From Yponomeuta sedellus (taxonomy: Eukaryota; Arthropoda; Insecta; Lepidoptera; Yponomeutidae), in the NCBI GenBank assembly GCA_934045075.1, contig OW203749.1, forward strand, positions 5,732,804 through 5,796,803: DNA of 64,000 bases, read 5' to 3'. Below the pieces are notes generated by a model. It saw nothing but the letters and a program-made list of their open reading frames with translations. It ran no database searches and was not told the DNA's origin. Made by a program: the position numbers and the translations under genes. Below, piece by piece: positions 29,805-43,000 of the stretch (position 1 is the stretch's first letter; every line of letters starts with the position of its first letter).

Positions 29805-30378
29805 ACTAGCTGACCCAGCCATCTTTGTACCGCCTAACAGTCGATTTTCTAATGTTTTTAATTTATTTCTCTCCTTATATAAGAACCATCCTCGTACTTC
29901 AAGGAATATTCTAAAAAAAGAATTAGAGGTTCGAGAGTTTCGAGACTTGAGATTGGCGCTTACCGACACATTCAGCGATTCATTTTTATATTATAGACTA
30001 GCTGACCCAGCGAACTTCGTACCGCTTAGCAGTCGATTCTTTAATTTTTTTTTTCTCTCCCTAAGAACCATCCTCGTACTGCAAGGAATATTCTAAAAAA
30101 AAAATTGCGAAATCGGTTCAGCTGCTCTCGAGATTTGCGCTTACCAACACATTCAGCGATTCATTTTTTATATTATAGAATAGACTAGCTGTGCCCCGCG
30201 GTGTTAACCGCGGTTTATCCATTTCCCCATGGGAGTAAGCTTTTCCTGCAGAAAACGTAGCCTATGTGTTAATCCAGGGTGTCAGCTAACTCCATACCAT
30301 TTTTTTTAAACCGCTCCAACCGTTTTGACCTGAAGAAGTAACAAACATACACACTCACAAACTTTCTCCTTTATAATA
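29805..30378 (+). mobile_element. Three tandem LINE/SINE 3' ends
   Basis: Two 'CTAGCTGACCCAGCGAACTT' units (29805-29998, 29998-30185) followed directly by a 'CTAGCTGTGCCCCGCGGTG' unit (30187-30378). Each inserted in or next to the A/T tail of the previous one. A minus copy of the last type is at 20383-20510. Confidence 0.65.
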
Positions 30379-30675
30379 TTAACCATAGTGTGATGTGATT
30401 TGGACTATAAATACGTCTGTAACCAGTTTGTGTTCACATTTGTCGTCAATTAACTAATTGAAATAAAGCCTTGTATTTCTATTAGCGAATCTGGTTTTTA
30501 TTAATGCTCCCTCCCCTCTCCTCTTCGCCGCAAGCCAGATTCGGTAAGCCTAGCACGCACTTGTTCTTTTTTTATGGAGCTTTAGCTGTAGGCTAGTGAG
30601 TAGAACAATGGACTCGGAAGCGTGAGACCCAGGTTTGATTCCCAGTGCGGGTGGATACCAATGACTTTGTTTTCT

Positions 30676-31027
30676 AAAAACCTATTTAGAGGCTAAAAAT
30701 TCCACCCATTCCGGGATTCGAACCCGCGACCTCTGGCTATCCGTGCCAGCGCTCTATCCAACTGAGCTAATGGGCGACTCACCGGCATCAGTGAAATTTT
30801 GAACCTATTTATACTATTATCTGTATTACGTACAGGCAGCGACATCTGGCTGAAGTAGATTGCATCACTTACAGCCCCGACTACCTACTTTGCAGTTAGG
30901 TTTTAACATCGGAATGATATAGCTGTACCCACATGATTATACTATTTTTATTTTTAATGCATTAGCCTCTAAATAGCTTTTTAAAATTGCCCTTAGCACG
31001 GGTTAGTGCATTAAAAATAAAAATAAG
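30676..31027. mobile_element. tRNA-like SINE (-) with plus-oriented tail
   Basis: Full minus copy to 30962, then GCCTCTAAATAG to GCATTAAAAATAAAAAT in plus orientation. A tRNA-like stretch (30580-30650) precedes it. Confidence 0.7.
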
Positions 31028-31819
31028 ATAATTTGTTTTATAAGTTATGTACATTATTATAAGAGGCTTGGTTTTCTAAGTCTCGCTAACGCCGGAGGAA
31101 AACATCGTGGGGAAATGAGTGTCCAAGCTGTTCAAACAGATCAGTGCTTGAAATTGCGAATCCGCGGTGGGCATACGTGGCAATCAAGCCCAGTCTCTCT
31201 CTGAGAGAAGGCCTGTGGCCTACAGTGTGACGTTTGTGGGCTACGTAAAAAACTTGTGGCGACTAAAGTCTGTTAGCTTTTAGAATATAACTCGGCTACT
31301 ATCGGATAGAATCGGATATATTCGTGTAATCGAAATATCGGAACTAGTATGACACTTTATCTGTCATAACATTTCAAAACAGTTCAAGAGGTTTATTCTA
31401 AAAGCTAACAGACTGTACTTCTAAAGCCGCGTTTTCAATGTTAGTACACGACCTATTTTAGTAGTACTCGTATCATTTAAACCAACGATCTCAGTACCCC
31501 CTGATGAGATCGCTAACCCTCACCTTCCTAAAATTCCTACCTACAATACTGGAGCTTACAGAGGCTGTGTCACGATCCAGGCTATGGAATGCGTTGCTAC
31601 ATAGTTTCACTATCAAAACCTTCAAGAAGCGGTTGAAAGAGCAGTGGTTTGAAACTGAGGTATCGTGAGGTAACTTGGTAGAGTTTGGCCTATACCTTCC
31701 TCAGGGAAGGGACCCGTGCACCTCGATGGGGATGTAATGGGTTGAAGATGATGATGAGGTTCCTTTCCGCGTTGGAGGTCGTGGATTTGTTTCCCACTAG
31801 GGGCCGCAAAACATTAGTA

Positions 31820-32135
31820 CAAATGGCCTAGTCTATCTATCTCCCTAGGCAACGATGCTGCGGATGAGCTCGCCAGAAGAGGCTCCGAAACTACAGTAGA
31901 AGGACCCAAACCTCTACTCCCACTACCATACAACCAGTTTCGCAAATGGTTAAGGCTGCAAACAGAAGCACAGCATGCCGAACTATGGGAAACGGAAACG
32001 AAATGCAGGCAAGCCAGAGAGGCTCTACCGATAATGTCAAAGCGCCTCACGCGCAGCCTGCTGCGTCTGAGGAAATGCAATCTGCGCATAGCTGTGGCAC
32101 TTATGACGGGCCACTGCCCACTGAATAATCACATT
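31820..32135 (+). pseudogene. LINE RNase H / C-terminal fragment
   Basis: Reads GNDAADELARRGS (RNase H GN-x2-AD-x-LA motif), then KPLLPLPYNQFRKWLRLQTE and a CNLRIAVALMTGHCPLN segment. Frame is open for ~100 codons without a start. Related 3' sequence is at 51607-52022 and 41960-42250 (minus). 32140-32450 is probably its 3' UTR. Confidence 0.72.
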
Positions 32136-32451
32136 CAGAGACGAAAACTAAGCTAAGACCAGTCTCAGAAATGGCAAAATCACGTACTTAGAAATATTTC
32201 GTATTCAGGATCGAATCTTATCAAGTTGAGTATGAACTTGGCTAAGTGTAAGTAGCCAATATTGGCGACTTTACGTGAACTTAGAATTGTCATCTGTCAT
32301 TTGGTTCTCTTCACTTTGAGGTTACCTACCTTTTTGTCGTATTGTTTTGGTTGGAGTTTGTGATTAGCATTGTATATACTACCTACATCACTAAAAAATA
32401 ATAGACAATATAGATGACTTTCTTAAGACAGTTCTTCTTTTAACTCATACT

Positions 32452-32699
32452 ATATGAACCCTTCGTATGTCCCCACTGCTGGGGCACGGGTCTCTTCCTG
32501 CATCGCAGGAAAGTTAGACCATACTCCATTACGAGGCCAAGTCCGGGTTGGTGGAGGATTGTAAGACAGTGGCAGGTCTTACTGTCAGAAGTTATCAATC
32601 GGCCCATAAGACCTCTGACATGGCTTAACGACTGCCATTCCATGACAGCCGACACCAAAGACTTGCGAAGCACGGAAACGCTCGGAAAAAATGCCACTG
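32452..32699 (-). mobile_element. 5S-SINE, head truncated
   Basis: From GAACCCTTCGTATGTCCCC to GGAAAAAATGCCACTG. Confidence 0.7.
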
Positions 32700-32816
32700 C
32701 AATAAAACAGAAAAGAATATATTTATTTGTCTTCAAGCGAAATGAACCACAACAATCACTTATAATAGAGGCATTAATTACAATTTAAAGAGACATTTAT
32801 TTAACAGCATATAAAT

Positions 32817-33408
32817 TTTAAAAACCTATTTAGAGGCTAAAAATTCCACCCATGCCGGGATTCAAACCCGCGACCTCTGGCTATCCGTGCCAGCGCTCTT
32901 TCCAACTGAGCCAATGGGCGACTCACCGGCATCAGTGAAATTTCGAACCTCTTTACACCATTCTCTGTATTACGTACAGCCACGGATAGCCAGAGGTCTC
33001 GGGTTCGAATCCCGGCATGGGTGGAATTTTTAGCCTCTAAATAGGTTTTTAAAATTGTCCTTAGCACGGGTTAGTGCATTAAAAATAAAAATTGTATAAT
33101 CATGTGGGTACAGCGATATCATTCCGATGTAAAAACCTAACTGCAAAGTAGGTACTCGGGGCTGTAAGTGATGCAATTTACTTCAGCCAGATGTCGCTGC
33201 CTGTACGTAATACGGAGAATGGTGTAAAGAGGTTCGAAATTTCACTGATGCCGGTGAGTCGCCCATTGGCTCAGTTGGAAAGAGCGCTGGCACGGATAGC
33301 CAGAGGTCGCGGGTTCGAATCCCGGCATGGGTGGAATTTTTAGCCTCTAAATAGGTTTCTTAAAGTTGTCCTTAGCACGGGTTAGTGCATTAAAAATAAA
33401 AATAGTAT
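32817..33408. mobile_element. tRNA-like SINE cluster: (-) copy, inverted half, full (+) copy
   Basis: Minus copy 32817-32978 switches at GTATTACGTACAG to a plus 3' half (32979-33100), then a full plus copy (33102-33408) that matches 4126-4434 closely. A 5S-SINE head fragment (minus) follows at 33575-33650. Confidence 0.75.
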
Positions 33409-34012
33409 AAGCATATAAATTACAAATGAAGACAAGGTCTGTGCCTTGACTAATAACTACTGTACAGCAATGTGCAACTAGTTGCCGATTTTCAGACAAG
33501 GCCTTTTCATAAACTAAATTATACCTATCTGGGTATTTATATATTTATACCTATCTGGGTATATACATTACTAGCACCTGATCGTGCCTGTTGTTGCTGA
33601 ACCCTAGTGATCGATTCCAATCACTCGGTTCCGCTAGGCCACGAGCGCTTCGCACGAAGTTATTACCATTAAAAATAAAAAAGACAAACTGGGAATAAAT
33701 ATCACATTGTTTCGTTGCCTTTTGAGGAAAAAGCGGTACATTAATAAGAGTTATCCTCTGCCTGGGTTAATGAGAGCATGCTAGGTTATCAAACCGGTTT
33801 TGATTCCTTGACAGACGACGATCGACGTCAGTGACGGCGCACGCGCAGCGCCCGGACAGTAATTATTTTACTAAATAAATAAAATTGTTTACTTCTTCAA
33901 ACGGGTGCGAAAAAAATGTTTAGTCAATAAATGTTTTTACCTTATCTGACTAAGTGAGTAAATAACAACTCTAAGGTTGTAGACGTACCTGGTTTGACGA
34001 TACTTAGGGAAA

Positions 34013-34079
34013 ATGTATCGCTTATTGTTTTTATTGTGCTCGGCGGTTATCTTCGTCAGCGGGACAGTGAAATATCAAG
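34013..34079 (+). CDS. Clip protease exon 1 (signal peptide)
   Basis: ATG at 34013 in context GGAAAATG, 22 codons plus one base, donor GTAATA. Encodes MYRLLFLLCSAVIFVSG followed by TVKYQ, a typical secretion signal. The 350 bases upstream (33660-34012) carry no repeat I recognise and probably include the 5' UTR and promoter. Confidence 0.85.
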
Positions 34080-37000
34080 GTAATAAATTTTATATTTGCT
34101 TTTGTACTTAATGCCCTTTAGTCACGTGACATTTTTATGTCACGTGACGTGACGTTGGTGCCGGCTGTCATATAATGGCAGTCATTAAGCCATGTCAGAG
34201 GCCTTATGAGCGGCTTGATAACTTCTGACGGTAAGGCCCGCCACTGTCTTACAATCCTCCACCAACCCGGACTTGGCCCCGTGGTGGAGTATGGCCTAAC
34301 CTTCCTGCGATGCAGGAAGAGACCCGTGCCCCAGCAGATTAATTTTTATATTATAGATATATATATCAAAAGTGTTCGCTATATTTCTTAGCTTTTTTTA
34401 TTTAATTTGAAAATGTCTATCGCCCATTATTTGTTTCCAATTTTCTCATTTGTTTTTTTTTCTCTCTGTTTCTTTGTGTATCTGTTGATGTTTTGTTGTG
34501 TTTTGTGGATTTGTTGCTGTTTTGTAATGTTTCTAGTACTGTGGCGTTGAATAAATTATTTCTCTCATTCTGTTCTCTTTCAAAAGATCTCTTGAAAAGC
34601 TATTGCCAAGAGAAAGACTATTGTATAACCGCAACATTCGGAAAATGTGTGGTTCTAAGGTTGTGTAGAAGATATTGCTTTTCGCGATAAGACATACAAG
34701 GATTGATAACGATAACGATAGACGTCTGAATGAATCGGTCGCAGCCCCGGCTGTCTGAGTGATCTTAAACGATCACTAAAGTTAAGCAACACAGGGCGCG
34801 TTCAGGGCATGGATGGGTAAACCGTCTATGACTAACGCTAGTGGCATTTTTCCGAGCGATTCCGTGCTTCGCAAGGCACGTTAAGCAGTTGGTGCCGGCT
34901 GCCGTCGATAGATGGCAGTCATGAAGCCAAGTTAGAGGCCTTAGGGCGGTTTGAAAACTTCTGACAGTAAGACCAGCCACTAGTCTTGCAAGCCTCCACC
35001 AATGCGGACTTGGCCCCCGTGTGGAGTAGGCCTATACCTTCCTCAGGGAAGAGACCCGTGCCCCTCGGTGGGGACATAATGGGATGATGATGATGATAGA
35101 TGCACTGCACTGCAGACCATATGCCTTCTCTCAGAGTGAGAGACTGCATGCCCGCCGCGGATTGGCAATTTCAAGTTTTCAATTTCAACAACCAAGGACA
35201 CTTTCCACCAAAGACGGCCGTCTTAGCGGAAATCGATTAAAGGCCTGCGCAGACGGGAGACTTTTGTCCTCGAGGGACAAAAGTCCCTGAATCGTAAAAA
35301 ATGTCCGCCGAGTAGGTACTTGTCGCGGACTCAACGCCTACGGTGTGCGGTCACTTTGTTCCCCGGAAATTGAGTGAAGCGTACGCTATGGAAGCAAATG
35401 TTCCGAGATTACATTGTGTTGTAGGTAATTTACATGAATTTGAAAGAGATAAAACGTTTTAAAAGAGAACACCGAACTTTTATCCACTCCGGTCCGTTGA
35501 GGTCCTCGTTAAATTGAGGGACTTTTTGTACAGGGTACTTTTAGTCCTTCGTGTGCGTTACTCGATACAATTTATAAGAGATCTATATCGACGGACAAAA
35601 AAGTACCCGGGGGATAGTCCGTCGTCTGCGCAGGCCTTAAAGCTCTAGGCTCTTACTACAGTGTTTTGTTCACGTCATTTGAATATAATTTTCAGTTGGG
35701 AGAAAAGAGACAAAACACTGCATAGTTATACAATACTCACACCAAGTTTATTAGTAAGGCTGCTAGTCTATTGAACCTAGGTTCTAGACTGAAGATTTTA
35801 AAAATAGTTGTCACAGTTGTTAAAATTTCTCGTATTGTTCACTTTTAAATAAAAACGTATTCGTTCGTTATCAACCCTTGTATGTCCCCACTGCTGGGGC
35901 ACGGGTCTCTTCCTGCATCGCAGGAAGGTTAGGCCATACTCCACCACGGGGGCCAAGTCCGGGTTGGTGGAGGATTGTAAGACAGTGGCGGGCCTTACAC
36001 GTATTAGGTATACCAAAAGCAAGTTATATTTTTTCAATGCATTGGTGGCGGTAGTTAGGGCCCCGAAGCGCCTTTATACTGAGCGTCGCATCTTGCACTA
36101 AGAAAATGCGATACTATTGTACCAAAGGTCAAAGTATGAAATCATCCATCTGGCACAGAGATAGGAGTATTATTTTCTTATAAAAAATATTAAGTATTTT
36201 GGTACGTCTCTTTCAATCAGCAAGCTAAAGTAGCACTGGGCTGGCCTTATCTCACAAAGAACCGACAACCGTTGGAGTAAACGTGTCCTTGAATGGAGAC
36301 CGCGACTCGGCAAACGTAGTGTAGGACACCCTCCCTCTAGGTGTGATGACGATCTGCGAAAAACTGCAGGCAGATGCTGGATGCGACAAGATGAAGACAG
36401 GGCGCTATAGCGCTCTTTAGGGGAGGGCTAAGTCCAGCAGTGGACTAGTATTAGCCTGCCGACGACGACGCCTCTTTCGCTACGAAATTAAAAATATCTG
36501 TAAAGTATCTTGACGACTATCGATGACGGCCTCGGTGGCGCAGCGGTTTGGCACGCTGAATATGAAACCGAAGGTCTCGGGTTCGATCCCCGGCCGGGTC
36601 AAACTAGGAAACGAACTTTTCTAGTTAGTCTCGGGTCTTGGATGTAATATTATGTTTAAAAACCTATTTAGAGGCTAAAAATTTCACCCATGCCGGGATT
36701 CGAACCCGCAACCTCTGGCTATCCGTGCCAGCGCTCTACCAATTGAGCCAATGGGCGACTCACCGGCATTAGTGAAATTTCGAACCTCTTTACACTATTC
36801 TCTGTATTACGTACAGGCAGCGACATCTGGCTTAAGCAAATTGCATCACTTACAGCCCCGACTACCTACTTTGCAGTTAGGTTTTACATCGGAACGATAT
36901 CACTGTACCCACATGATTATACTATTTTTATTTTTTTTATTTTTAATGCACTAACCCGTCCTAAGGACAAATTTAAAAACCTATATAAAGGCTAAAAATT

Positions 37001-40000
37001 TCACCCATTGAGTCGCCCATTGGCTCAATTGGTAGAGCGCTGGCACGGATAGCCAGAGGTTGCGGGTTCGAATCCCGGCATGGGTGAAATTTTTAGCCTC
37101 TAAATAGGTTTTTGAATTTGTCCTTAGCACGGGTTAGTGCATTAAAAATAAAAATAAAAAATAGTGTAATATTATGTATTTATTGTATTAAATCTATCGT
37201 CGAATCAGCACCTATAAAACAAGTCATTTAGTTGTACTTAGTATAGGGTTAACAAGATCTGTATAATATTTCCATGAATACTTATTTATACGGTACGGAT
37301 AGCCAGAGGTTGCGGGTTCGAATCCCGGCATGGGTGAAATTTTTAGCCTCTAAATAGGTTTTTTTTTTATACTTATTTATACTTATTATTTATTTATCTT
37401 TAACAAAGATTATCGTGACGTAGGTTCTTGCTTTACCAACCCGGACTTAGCCCCGCGCGCTTCCGTACTTCGCAAGGCACGTTAAGCCGTCGCGTCGGTG
37501 CTGTAGGGTGAAGCGTTCTGGGAGATGAATGAAACGAGCAGCGGACTGTCACCGGCTGTTTGTGAAGATCATGATGATGATGACTTTATGCAAGTGATTC
37601 GTCGTCAGGCTATACTAGTCCACTGCTGGGCATAGCCCTCCCCTAAAGAGCGCCACGTTGTGCTATCATAGGGGGTAATGCCCATAATAACCACGCTGGG
37701 CATGCGGGTTGGGGATCGCAGTTCGGTGGAATTGTACAGCAAGGGGGCGCTGCTGCCCACCCCCCGGTTCGTGTCCCTCAGTCGCCTTTTACGACACCCG
37801 CTGGAAGAATTGGGTTGTTGCTATTCTCTAGGCCAGCCATACTCAAAGTGTGTTCCGTGGAACCCTAGGGTTCCACGATACCTCTGTAGGGGTTCCGCAA
37901 AATTTCGAATAAAAAAAATCACATACCTCTCACTAAGTAAAGTAATAAATAGTAACTGTTACATTGTAACCGTGCGTGGATGCAACGACTTATGAATGTT
38001 GGTGAAGCGAAGGTGATCTGTCAGGATCTTGGCAAGTGGCAATCCCTGGTCTGTACCAGGGACTGCCACTTGCCACGATCCTGATATCTAAGCAGGCAGG
38101 TAGGCAGAGGCCTAACCCTCTGGGATACAGGCGTGCCTATTAAGAAAGAATAATACATTTTTTAAAACAATTGATTTATCATATTTATATATATTAAACA
38201 GGTCAAACCGCTATTATTTATTAGTTAAAACGTAATAACCAGTTTAATATATAGTAACTATGTATGGGTATCGATAATCATTAAGAAATACAATTGTTTT
38301 ATCAATTGGGTTCCGTAAATAATTTCGCTTTCCAAAAGGGCTGCGTCACCAAAAAGGTTTGAGAGCCGCTGCTCTAGGCCGACACCACACAGCAGCAAGC
38401 GATTGGTTTCTAATGAACTCGTGAGGAAAACCCGCGCGGACTGAGTCATGCGTGTTATCGTATGGAAAAACCGTGGTTTACGTACCTAAGAGTACATTTA
38501 TGCAGACGTACCGTTTGTTCATAAATAATGCAGTTGATGTAGGCTGCATTATTTATTTATGTACGTATAGAGGGTCGTACCAATGTAGTGCATAGGCCTG
38601 CTCTCAGAGAGAGAGAGTCCGCGTGTCCACTGCGTGACGTTCTCGTGGCCTAGTCGAACCGGGTAATTGGAATCAATCACTCGAGTTAAGCAACAACACG
38701 ATTTCAACCCCTTTTTGTCCCCACTGCAGGTGCACGGGTCTCTTCCTGCATCGCAAGAAGGTTAGGCCATACTCCACCACGGGAGCCAAGTCCGGGTTGG
38801 TGGAGGATTGTAAGACAGTGGCGGGCCTTACCGTCAGAAGTTATCAAGCCGGGCCTCTGACATGGCTTAACGACTGCCATTACATTACATGACACCAACA
38901 GCTTAACGCGCCTTGCGAAGCACGGAAGCGCTCGGAAAAACGCCACTAGCGGTAGTAACGGGCGATCACCCATCCTGCACCTGACCGCGCCTGTTGTTGC
39001 TTAACTCAAAATTATTATTAAACAAATTATTTAAATTAATTAATTATTAAACATTCTCGTTGCCTAAGCGAACCGAGCGATTGATTCCAATCGCTCGGTT
39101 CGCTTAGGCCACTAGAATGTTCATCCGTCAACGACGAAATCAACGTCGTTATGTTTTTGGAGTATAACGTGTGCAATTAAGGAAATTATCTGAAATCAGC
39201 CGCCAGACATCGTGTCTTCTTGCTCTAATCGAATTGAGTAGAGCAAGAGGAAGCGTTGTTTAGCGCGTTGTCTAAAGTGATTCTTTAATGACACAGGTTA
39301 TGATTACCAGGGCCGGATTATCCATATCTAGGCCAGCAGGCAGAGCAAATCTCGGGCCCTTTACCCGTATAAGATATCCTAAATTTTCTTTCTATCAGAT
39401 ATTTTATAATTAAGCTATTTTGTTACAGAGAGATAGCATCGCGATAAAACAAATATTTGAAATTTACTAAAATAACACAATATAATCATCAACCCATTAT
39501 GTCCCCACCTAGGGGCACGGGTCTTTTCCCTGAGGGCCCAGTTCGAATGGGTGGAGGCTTGCAAGGCTAGCGGCTGGTCTTACTGTCAAAGTTATTGAAG
39601 CCTCCGACTTGGCTTAACGACTGCCAACTATCGACGGCAGCAGGCACCAAACGGCTTAGCGTGTCTTGCGAAGCACGAAACCGAACCGTTCCGCTCGGCT
39701 GCCGTCGATAGATGGCAGTCGTTAAGCAAAGTCAGAGGCTTGATAAACTTTTGACAGTAAGACCAGCAACTAGTCTTGCAAGGCTCCACCCATCCAGACT
39801 TGACCCCCGTGGTGGAGTATGGCCTATACCTTTCTTATGCAAGATAACCGTGCACCTCGATGGGGACATAATGGGTCGAAGATAATGAATGTGCCGGGTG
39901 TTATAGTTATAGCTTTATAATATTTCAGGTGAGCAGTGCACAGTTGGAGGACAGACAGGCGTTTGTAAGCTTCTTAACAGTTGCCAGTCTGCCAGAGAGG

Positions 40001-43000
40001 CCTTCGTGAACTACAATATAGCGCCTACGGTTAGTATGTTTTAATAACTTTTGTAGCAAAGGCTTGGTGGAAGGCCAATCCTCCACCCCGTGGTGGAGTA
40101 TGGTGGAGTGGGGACATACAAGGGTTGATATCGACATGGAATGTAACATAACGAGGGTGAGACGGTCACCAAGTGTACCTACCGAAACTGCCTTAAAAAA
40201 AACTTTTGGATCTTGTTTGGTCTAGCTAACTCGCTAAAATACGTGTCGACAACATGTGATAGTAAATAAATAAATATTAAAATCCATTCACTTTAGGTTT
40301 CAAGACCCATAGAAACAACAAACTACAACAAAACTACAACGAACAAACAAACAGAGACAACATATACAATAATAAATCGTTTTTCAGACCTGAATATGCC
40401 TGTCGCAGCAGTGCCGAATATATGGGCAATCTATCCTTCCCGCAATCATTGTCAGGGCCCTTTCGGCCGTCATGGCAACTAAACATCGCAACCGGTTGTG
40501 AAAAAGGATTTTTTTCTTTGTCGGCTACTAGCTGCCAACAAGGACTTTTTAAAAAAACACTAGTTGCAGCAGAAGAATCTATTTTCTTCTTACACAACCA
40601 TGTAGTAATGTAGTCCTTATCTAATACAATTATATAACAAACACTACTCTATAAATTTATTTAAAAATAACCCTGGCCAGTAATTCTAGAAATAGGATTT
40701 ATATACGGATTGACCGCAAAGATTGTCAACAAATGAATAAAACTTCTATTGCTTCTGTCGCAACCAGTTGCCAAGAAAGAATATAAATTCTGCTTACACA
40801 ACTGGCTGAGAAACTCAGTTGCCATGGCGGATAAAGTATTCTCTGTTGGCAACTAAGTAGTTGCGAATAAAGAAAAAAAAATCTTTTTAAAAAACTAGTT
40901 GCCGACAAAGAATAAAAATGCCCTATTCACAACCGGTTGCGAAATTTAGTTGCCATGACGGCCGAAAGGGCCAGGGCGGTGTTGGTGCTGGCCCCATGTG
41001 ATGACTGTTGTTTAAATGTCTACTTTACAGACATGCTCCTGGAATGGTAACCAACAAGTAGTGTGCTGCGTCGGCGCCGATACAATGATGAACCGCAATT
41101 CGGCTCAAAGGTAATTGAATGTATCTATCTATCTATCTATAATCAGCTCACATCAACCCACTACTGGGCATAGGCATATTGAATGTTAATAGAATTAAAA
41201 CTGTTTTTACACGGATTTATGCTCGTTTATTACATTTTTACAATTTTCCGACTATTTGCCGTGGTCTCGGATGACCACGGCACCTGAAAAAGTGCCGAAA
41301 CGTCGGAAAAGTGTAAAAATGTAAAACCAGTTTTAATTATGTCTAGTGCTCGTGTTAAAATTAGAAAATACTATGAATGTATATAGGTAAAAAAAAATGT
41401 ATGTAGGCAAAAATTCCACCCACTCGACTCGAACCCGCGACCTCTGGCTAACCGTGCCAGCGCTCTCCCAAATGAGCTAATGGAAAGTGCTGGCATCAGC
41501 GAAATTTCGAACCTCAATACAATATTCTCTGGCATGGATAGCCACAGGTCGTGGTATCGAATCCCGGCATGGGTGGAATTTTTAGCCTCTAAATAGGTTT
41601 TTAAAATATTCTCTGTATTATTTACAGGTGTAGTTATTTTTTGTTTAATTGTCCTTAGCAGGTTTAGGCCAACAAAAAGAATATAAATAAATTTAAAAAC
41701 AAAACATGGACGTATTACACAGATCTCGTTAGCCCTGTACTAAGTAAAACTAAATGACTTGTGTTATATGTGCTAAGGCAACGATAGAATACAGACAAAC
41801 TAGAAAAGTCTTTTCCTAGTTTGACCCGGCCGGGGATCGAACCCGAGACCTTCGGTTTTACAGTCAGCGTACCAAACCGCTGCGCCACCGAGGCCGTCAA
41901 ATAATCAAAGTCTATTCTATTTTGTTCTATGCTTTATAGTTGTAACATTATTAAAAAACGATCAAACTTGGTACGGGCCGGCAGGCGATTTTAGCGTACC
42001 CTACCATCGGACCGAGCGAACACGATATAGTATTAACAGACGGGGATGCCTCATAGAAGAGGAAACACCCGCGTGACCATTCACTGTGAAGGCGTTGGAA
42101 AAGCAACGGACCGCCATCATTGGGAAGCCGGGGTCCTTTCAGGAAGCCCGCAGTGACATCGGAGCACTGCTGGCTTTCTGTAAAGAGATAGGCTGGCGGG
42201 AGTAAACTCACAGCTCCACTACGTACAGTGGCCCAATCATGAGGCTAAGTGCGGAAATCTCAGGTCTAACTAACTAGTATTAACAGACGATCGAACTTAG
42301 TACGGGTCAGTCAGAGGATTCCGCGTGGCATCGGACCGAGCGAACACGGAATAGTACTAATTCTGTTCGGCGGACAACTTTCCAGACGAACGGATACGGT
42401 ATAGAGCGTAAAGAATCCGTTATCCGGACCGTACCAGGTTGGATCGTGTGTTAATACTAGTTAGTTAGACCAGAGAATACTTATTGTTTGGATACGTAGC
42501 CGGCGACGTGGCCATGGCGTCCCGGTGAGGCAGGGCCCTTAGTCGCCTTTTACGACACCTGCGGGAAGAATTGGGTGGTAGGTACTACTGTTTGATTAGT
42601 AGTGTATCAATCACCGCGCGGCAAACGACATGCGATGCGGCTTGGTCTGTACGGAGCATAGTCGTCTGAACTCGTCTGTATCACCTAAGAATTGATAACC
42701 CGGTGTCAGTTATTTCCATGTTTTTACTCAGATAGCGAACCAGTTCGTCAACAAACAAGTTTTAAAGTGATTGGTGTGAGATTTTACGAAATAGCTTAAG
42801 GGGTATTGCCTCTTCGTGAAGCCGAGTTTGACAAGTTTTAGTTTATACATACATACATAACCTCACGCCTGTATCCCAGAGGGGTAGGCAAAGACCAGGG
42901 ACTGTCACTTGCCACGATCCTGACAGATCACCTTCGCTTCATCAACGTTCATAAGTCGTTGCATGCACGCACGCCGGTTCCGGGTACTTTTTATCTTTCC

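Noticed and set aside
30580..30650. Further tRNA gene
   Set aside because: A B-box-like GGTTTGATTCCCAG is present, but no A box or foldable acceptor stem could be drawn.
41121..41139. Functional motif in (ATCT)n
   Set aside because: A short microsatellite of the kind that ends several LINE copies here.
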